From the NCBI GenBank assembly GCA_964647905.1, contig CAZYJR010000019.1, forward strand, positions 5,506 through 69,505: a DNA stretch of 64,000 nt, given 5' to 3'. Position 1 is the stretch's first letter, and each line of letters begins with the position of its first letter. The position numbers and the translations under genes were made by a program. Positions 60,593 to 64,000 of the stretch are shown here, piece by piece. A model generated the notes under the pieces. The model did no database searches. It had not been told where the DNA came from and worked only from the letters and a program-made list of their open reading frames with translations. Source of the stretch: CAZYJR01 sp964647905 (lineage in GTDB: Bacteria > Desulfobacterota > DSM-4660 > Desulfatiglandales > HGW-15).

Positions 60593-60933
60593 AACACTCC
60601 TCCCCCGCCTTGAATGGGTGAAGCACAAATGCCCCCATACACCACACGGCTAGCCTTATGCTCAGGAGAATGATACACTACGTTCTCACATTCTACAATT
60701 TTATAGGCAAGACATCTCCGTGACACCCATGGAATCCGTCGAGCGAAAGACCCTCTCGACAGGAGGGTGCGGCCTGTAGTAAATATAAGAATCGACAAGG
60801 ACCCGCTCGCCCGGGGGGCGTGCGGTTGCTCTTGTCACCTTACCCCCCGACGGACCACGAAGGTCACACTCAGCCTTTTCGTGCACGTGTTTTTCTCAGG
60901 CTCGCCTGAGGGGGGATTAAGGAGCGGATGGTC
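60593..60933. other. Divergent spacer between the exported protein and DUF3782 genes
   Basis: The 341 bases hold promoters in both directions by position, but no strong match to a sigma-70 or sigma-54 consensus is seen. A small hairpin, ACCCTC-7-GAGGGT, lies at 60750-60768. No RNA gene is visible. Confidence 0.4.
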
Positions 60934-61782
60934 ATGGAAAATCAGCAATTGGAAGAACTGATCCGAAAGGAGCTGCCCAGGATCCTGCAACGCAATCCCA
61001 AGCTGAGAGAGTGGGTGCTTCAACTCACCAGGGAGCACTACGCCGGTAAACAAGAGACAGACAGCCGCTTTAACAGAATACTGGATGAATTGAAGGCGGA
61101 TCGGGAAGAGGACTCCCGTAAATGGGCGGAACAGAATCGCAGATGGGAAGAGCAAAACCGCCGGTGGGAGGAGCAAAATCGCAGATGGCAGGAACAAGCC
61201 GTCAGATGGGAAAAGCAAGACCGAAGATGGGAGGAGCAGGCCGCCAGGTGGGAAGAGCAGAACCGAAGATGGGAGGAGCAGGCCGCCAGGTGGGAAGAGC
61301 AAAACCGAAAGTGGGAAGCCAATCAGCAGACAATTAACGCGATTCTGGCCACACTCGAGGCCCAGGCAAGAAAACACGAAAGCAGCATCGGCGCTTTGGG
61401 TGCACGCTGGGGCCTTTACTCGGAGCAATCCTTCAGAAACGGCCTCAAAGGGATCCTGGAGGAGTCTTTCGGGGTTGAGGTACTAACAGTGACTGATTAT
61501 GACGAATCTGGGGAGGTTTTCGGCCACCCCGACCAAGTGGAGCTGGATGTCATTATTCAAGACGGGATGTTGATTCTCTGCGAAATCAAGTCTTCAATGA
61601 GCAAAGCGGACATGTACACCTTCCAACGGAAGACAACATTTTACGAAAAGCGCCACGCTCGAAAGGCCGCCCGCAAGCTGGTCATCTCCCCGATGGTGGA
61701 CCAAAGGGCCGAGCATATAGCTCACAGGCTCGGGATCGAGGTCTACACGCATGCCGACGACGTCAAGCCCGTGAACGATTGA
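60934..61782 (+). CDS. DUF3782-type protein: coiled coil plus PD-(D/E)xK nuclease-like domain
   Basis: The 282-residue protein has an N-terminal helical region (about 1-60) followed by nine heptads around NRRWEEQ (about 63-129). The C-terminal domain has ELDVIIQDGMLILCEIKSS. The acidic residue followed by ExK fits the PD-(D/E)xK nuclease fold seen in DUF3782, a family common in cyanobacteria and anaerobes, of unknown function. The ATG at 60934 follows AAGGAG at nine bases; an ATG six bases earlier is too close to it. No partner gene is apparent. Base composition is average. Confidence 0.8.
   Translation: MENQQLEELIRKELPRILQRNPKLREWVLQLTREHYAGKQETDSRFNRILDELKADREEDSRKWAEQNRRWEEQNRRWEEQNRRWQEQAVRWEKQDRRWEEQAARWEEQNRRWEEQAARWEEQNRKWEANQQTINAILATLEAQARKHESSIGALGARWGLYSEQSFRNGLKGILEESFGVEVLTVTDYDESGEVFGHPDQVELDVIIQDGMLILCEIKSSMSKADMYTFQRKTTFYEKRHARKAARKLVISPMVDQRAEHIAHRLGIEVYTHADDVKPVND
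61123..61315 (+). repeat. Tandem 21-base repeats encoding heptads
   Basis: About nine units of 21 bases, each roughly AGATGGGAAGAGCAGAACCG with variations, encode W-[EQ]-E-Q-[NA]-R-R heptads. Two pairs of neighbouring units (near 61228-61290) are almost identical in DNA sequence, which suggests recent unit duplication. The number of units may vary between strains. Confidence 0.85.
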
Positions 61783-61951
61783 ACATGTGAGCTTCGTTCC
61801 CCCTGGAGCAGAGCGGAGGCCCTTCGTCCCTTCACCCAACCGCTCGTAGCCGTAACCCCTCGACCGGGGTACCCCATAGCCGGGTTCTCGTTCAGGCTGT
61901 CCAACCAATCGGGTCCATTTCACGTCCTCGGAAGCCCTATAACCCTCGCCA

Positions 61952-61989
61952 CTGTCAGGGGTACTCCGCACATGGGTTACCCCTGACAG
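61952..61989. terminator. Bidirectional hairpin between convergent genes
   Basis: CTGTCAGGGGTA (61952-61963) and TACCCCTGACAG (61978-61989) form a perfect 12-base-pair stem with a 14-base loop, six bases from the stop of the minus-strand gene. No T-run follows on either strand. Confidence 0.55.
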
Positions 61990-61995
61990 CCCGAC

Positions 61996-62346
61996 TCATT
62001 TGTTGAAAAGGGGTTCAAGCCCCTGGAGGCATGCCCTGGCGACACTATGGCTACCCTCTTCCTGTCCGGGCATTCTGGCCCAGCCGCCCTCTCTGATGAA
62101 ATCAGACCTTTTCCACGAATCCAATTCCTCTAATTTTTTGAGGTTCTCTTCATAGTTCGGGGCCTTCATAAATTGGGCAACGCAGATCGCGGCCTGACTG
62201 GCCAAGACCGCTTCGTCGCTCACCGTTTTCGAAGTGCTGGCGGTTATCCACCCACCCCACGTAAAACCGATGATCATTGCGATGACCGCACCGAGAACAA
62301 GCCCCCAACCTCCGAATTTCATCTTTCCTGCAGTTTCTGGTTTCAT
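61996..62346 (-). CDS. Small membrane-anchored protein of unknown function
   Basis: The 116-residue protein has one membrane helix (about 14-35, GLVLGAVIAMIIGFTWGGWI) with several small residues. A soluble part follows with QAAICVAQFMKAPNYEENLK and the end RACLQGLEPLFNK. Its two cysteines (about 56 and 106) could form a disulfide if the domain is outside. AAGGAG precedes the ATG at ten bases. I do not recognise the family with certainty. It lies beside an AT-rich spacer. Confidence 0.65.
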   Translation of the reverse strand: MKPETAGKMKFGGWGLVLGAVIAMIIGFTWGGWITASTSKTVSDEAVLASQAAICVAQFMKAPNYEENLKKLEELDSWKRSDFIREGGWARMPGQEEGSHSVARACLQGLEPLFNK

Positions 62347-62763
62347 GGATAATGTCTCCTTGAGTTAAATGGTGAGGTTTGGCATTAGGATGAACTTGTG
62401 GAGATAAGAAAGTCGGACAATGTCAACTCCGAAAGACATGCTACCCTTTTCCCCATGAAAAGCCTCTCCTTCTCCCTTTTTTTCCTAAATTCGAGTTGAA
62501 AAACTCTCTGATTAAATTAAAAAATTCTATCATTCTCTTTTTTGCCATCCGATCTCAAACACAGATAGGAACATTTGAATAACTTATGAGTTTTCTGAAG
62601 CCTATTAATTGCAATTCCAATAAATCTAGCCGTAGTACAAATAAAAAATCAGTCTAACATCTTCCCAGCACAGGCCATCATTTCACTCGCTTAATCTCTT
62701 AGGCCGATTTCGACCCTAAACAAAAGTACTGAGTATTATCAATACACACTTCATGCCACGCCT

Positions 62764-62839
62764 GCCGGCTCCGCCAAAATAACTTATCTTGTTGATTTTG
62801 AATCAATATTCCCCTATCAAACTCTTGGGAGGAGCCGGC
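62764..62839. repeat. Inverted repeat GCCGGCTCC/GGAGCCGGC around an AT-rich core
   Basis: GCCGGCTCC (62764-62772) and GGAGCCGGC (62831-62839) are exact inverted copies 58 bases apart. Imperfect matching extends inward (GCCAA against TTGGGA). The AT-rich core and terminal inverted repeats give the look of a small mobile-element remnant, but no target duplication is seen. Confidence 0.4.
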
Positions 62840-62851
62840 CTACAACAAAAC

Positions 62852-62890
62852 GCGTGGCCACATTTGACCATTGATCAAATGTGGCCACGC
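62852..62890. repeat. Perfect 16-base inverted repeat
   Basis: GCGTGGCCACATTTGA (62852-62867) and TCAAATGTGGCCACGC (62875-62890) are perfectly complementary with a 7-base loop. Each arm also contains the palindrome GTGGCCAC. On the minus strand TTTTGTTGT follows, so it might terminate transcription that way. It could also be a protein binding site. Confidence 0.8.
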
Positions 62891-63056
62891 CTTCCACTTT
62901 TCAACTTCCCCCTTCAGGTGGTCTCTGCCGGCCGGGTGCCGATCCTATTCGCCCCTTTCGCCCGTGGAGGATCCGTGGAGTCTTGAGCCTTTAAAAGACA
63001 GATGAATGAGGACCAATCCCCCCTTGCATTTATACCAACTGGAGGGATAATAGGCC

Positions 63057-63326
63057 ATGCTGGCAAGTTGTTTTACCAGAGAGGCGCGCAAGGCTATAAA
63101 GGCCCTCCCCCTGGCTGTACAGAAAAAGGGCGTATGCTCTTATCAAGGAGCTGGAAACCATGGGGCCGCTCAGGGGGGACTGGCCCAATTATGGAAAGCT
63201 GGCAGGTAAAAAAATCATTGTCACATCAAGAAGGGGAAGCCCACCTACGTCATGGTATGGGCGATCATCGAGTATAAGACCATAGAGGTGCTCTATGTTG
63301 GAACACACGAACAAGCCACTTACTGA
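63057..63326 (+). pseudogene. Frameshifted RelE/HigB-like toxin gene
   Basis: An ATG at 63057 with GGAGGG upstream starts CFTREARKAIKALPLAVQKK. The frame then breaks at AAAAAGGG (63123-63130), where one extra base is present, and continues as AYALIKELETMGPLRGDWPN. It breaks again at a run of seven A (63208-63214), where one base is missing, and continues as HCHIKKGKPTYVMVWAII to YVGTHEQATY and a stop at 63324-63326. Joined, these make a roughly 89-residue RelE-superfamily toxin. Unshifted, the frame stops at 63207. Its end overlaps the start of the XRE antitoxin, the usual layout for such toxin-first pairs. Confidence 0.75.
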
Positions 63327-63642
63327 CATTTATGTTACGGGGCCTGCAAACAAGAAGGCTGAGGCTCTCCATGCCCTTCATAATCTTGGGTTTGCTGAGA
63401 AGGCCAAAGAGCCCTCTTCATGGAGGGATGCTTTCCCCCCTGAAATCAGGGAGAACGAAGGCGGTATCTATCTGAAGGTAACAAGGGAGAGGAGAGGCGT
63501 CACCCAGACCCGTCTTTCCGGGATGACCGGCATTCCTCAGCCCCACCTCTCGGAGATTGAACGAGGCAAGAGGCCTATTGGGAAGCGGGTGGCTCGGGAG
63601 CTTGCCAAGGCTCTCGGGGTGGATTACCGGGCCTTCCTGTAA
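63295..63642 (+). CDS. XRE-family antitoxin-like transcriptional regulator
   Basis: The 115-residue protein has a C-terminal helix-turn-helix of the Cro/C1 type (about 60-113, LKVTRERRGVTQTRLSGMTG followed by PQPHLSEIERGKR). About 55 N-terminal residues precede it, probably the toxin-binding part. It follows the broken RelE-like toxin and overlaps it by 32 bases, so it is the expected antitoxin and autoregulator. The helix-turn-helix appears intact although the toxin is not. Confidence 0.82.
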   Translation: MLEHTNKPLTDIYVTGPANKKAEALHALHNLGFAEKAKEPSSWRDAFPPEIRENEGGIYLKVTRERRGVTQTRLSGMTGIPQPHLSEIERGKRPIGKRVARELAKALGVDYRAFL

Positions 63643-64000
63643 CAACGGTTTCCCGGCTTGGGATGCGCACCCAAGAAGGCGCGACCCTGGCGCCCTGGCC
63701 GGGACCCCCTCAGGGACAGGAAAAGGACCTGTATCATGCCATCAAAAGAAAAACCCCCTTCGACGACCGAACCCGTGAAGACTGGCGGTTGCGGCTGGCA
63801 CTGGTGAAGGAAAGTGCGGCCTATCGTACGTTCTAGTCGTACGTTCTAGCGTGAGTTTATTACGCCTTGTTGGTATATAAGCCGTATTTCCTTGTAATGA
63901 CTCAGGAAACAGGGCTGCTAAGTGTATACACTGAAAGGAATCGCCGTTTTTAACGAAGGCTCTGTAATGCCCAGGCCCCGTGCGAGGTCTGCGATGTCCT
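63643..64000. other. Gene-free end of window with a tandem duplication
   Basis: No complete gene is visible. One frame from about 63655 to 63836 (ending EDWRLRLALVKESAAYRTF) reads like the C-terminal remnant of a protein, but I cannot assign it. The 13-base tandem duplication is listed separately. Beyond 63860 the sequence is AT-richer and unannotated. Confidence 0.35.
63824..63849. repeat. Perfect 13-base tandem duplication
   Basis: TCGTACGTTCTAG occurs at 63824-63836 and directly again at 63837-63849. The unit contains the palindrome CGTACG. It may be a slippage product or an excision scar of a mobile element. Confidence 0.7.

Larger units (their letters stand above)
62347..63056. other. 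AT-rich gene-free spacer with inverted repeats
   Basis: The 710 bases are strongly AT-rich from about 62440 to 62760, unlike the rest of the window, then turn mixed. They contain the two inverted repeats listed separately. Short open frames (for example 62789-62986) run through the repeats and look spurious. No gene, tRNA or known RNA is recognised. The composition suggests foreign or decayed DNA. Confidence 0.5.

Noticed and set aside
61594..61971. Minus-strand gene overlapping the DUF3782 end, or a group II intron fragment
   Set aside because: The frame runs antisense through a well-supported gene. The spacer 61790-61960 looks structured, but I found no domain V or reverse transcriptase remnant.
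62789..62986. 65-residue gene across the 16-base inverted repeat
   Set aside because: It is translated straight through the hairpin and has no ribosome binding site.

Overview
The window reads as chromosome of an anaerobic, GC-rich, sulfate-reducing member of the Desulfobacterota (former Deltaproteobacteria). The main evidence is a reductive-type dissimilatory sulfite reductase locus (dsrA, dsrB, dsrD, dsrN, dsrC), an anaerobic ribonucleotide reductase (nrdD-nrdG), a membrane pyrophosphatase, CarD, sigma-54-type regulation and many radical SAM enzymes. The exact family cannot be fixed from the sequence alone.

Region 1 (0-31 kb) is dense housekeeping sequence, almost all on the minus strand: a YhcC-type radical SAM protein, prmC-prfA-rpmE-rho, rluD-carD, hppA-pth-rplY-prs-ispE-htrA, serA, mnmG-purA-ugd, cobA/hemD-hemC-ispD, slipin-nfeD, a family-4 uracil-DNA glycosylase, coaBC and a LysM/SPOR lipoprotein. 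The exception is a plus-strand chemoreceptor gene with a sigma-54-like promoter; it is broken by a one-base frameshift. Region 2 (31-40 kb) has purD, an unassigned radical SAM protein divergent from an NtrB/NtrC-type two-component pair, era, an Elp3-like radical SAM protein and rnc. Just behind the response regulator is a second sigma-54-like promoter followed by a short terminated segment, a candidate regulatory RNA.

Region 3 (40-52.3 kb) has pyrR, an ATP-grasp protein, a tightly coupled operon of poorly known proteins (FmdB zinc ribbon, small protein, zinc-ribbon/HEAT protein, unknown), and the dsr locus. dsrA-dsrB-dsrD run on the minus strand, followed by TPR and YkgJ genes. dsrN (siroheme amidase) and dsrC run divergently. 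dsrN and dsrC have near-identical TTGACA-N17-TATAGG promoters, and dsrA has a long leader with a terminator-like hairpin just before its ribosome binding site. Genes elsewhere in the window support this pathway: hemC and cobA-hemD make the siroheme precursor that dsrN is expected to amidate, and hppA would recover energy from the pyrophosphate released by sulfate activation.

Region 4 (52-64 kb) is more accessory: a nitrilase-family hydrolase, an AT-richer gene for an exported 14-repeat beta-propeller-like protein with a dockerin-like end, a DUF374 acyltransferase, nrdDG with a pair of NrdR-like boxes, an exported unknown protein, a DUF3782-type coiled-coil/nuclease-fold protein, a small membrane protein, an AT-rich spacer with inverted repeats, and a frameshifted RelE-like toxin beside an intact XRE antitoxin. 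No tRNA, rRNA, CRISPR array or intact insertion sequence was recognised.
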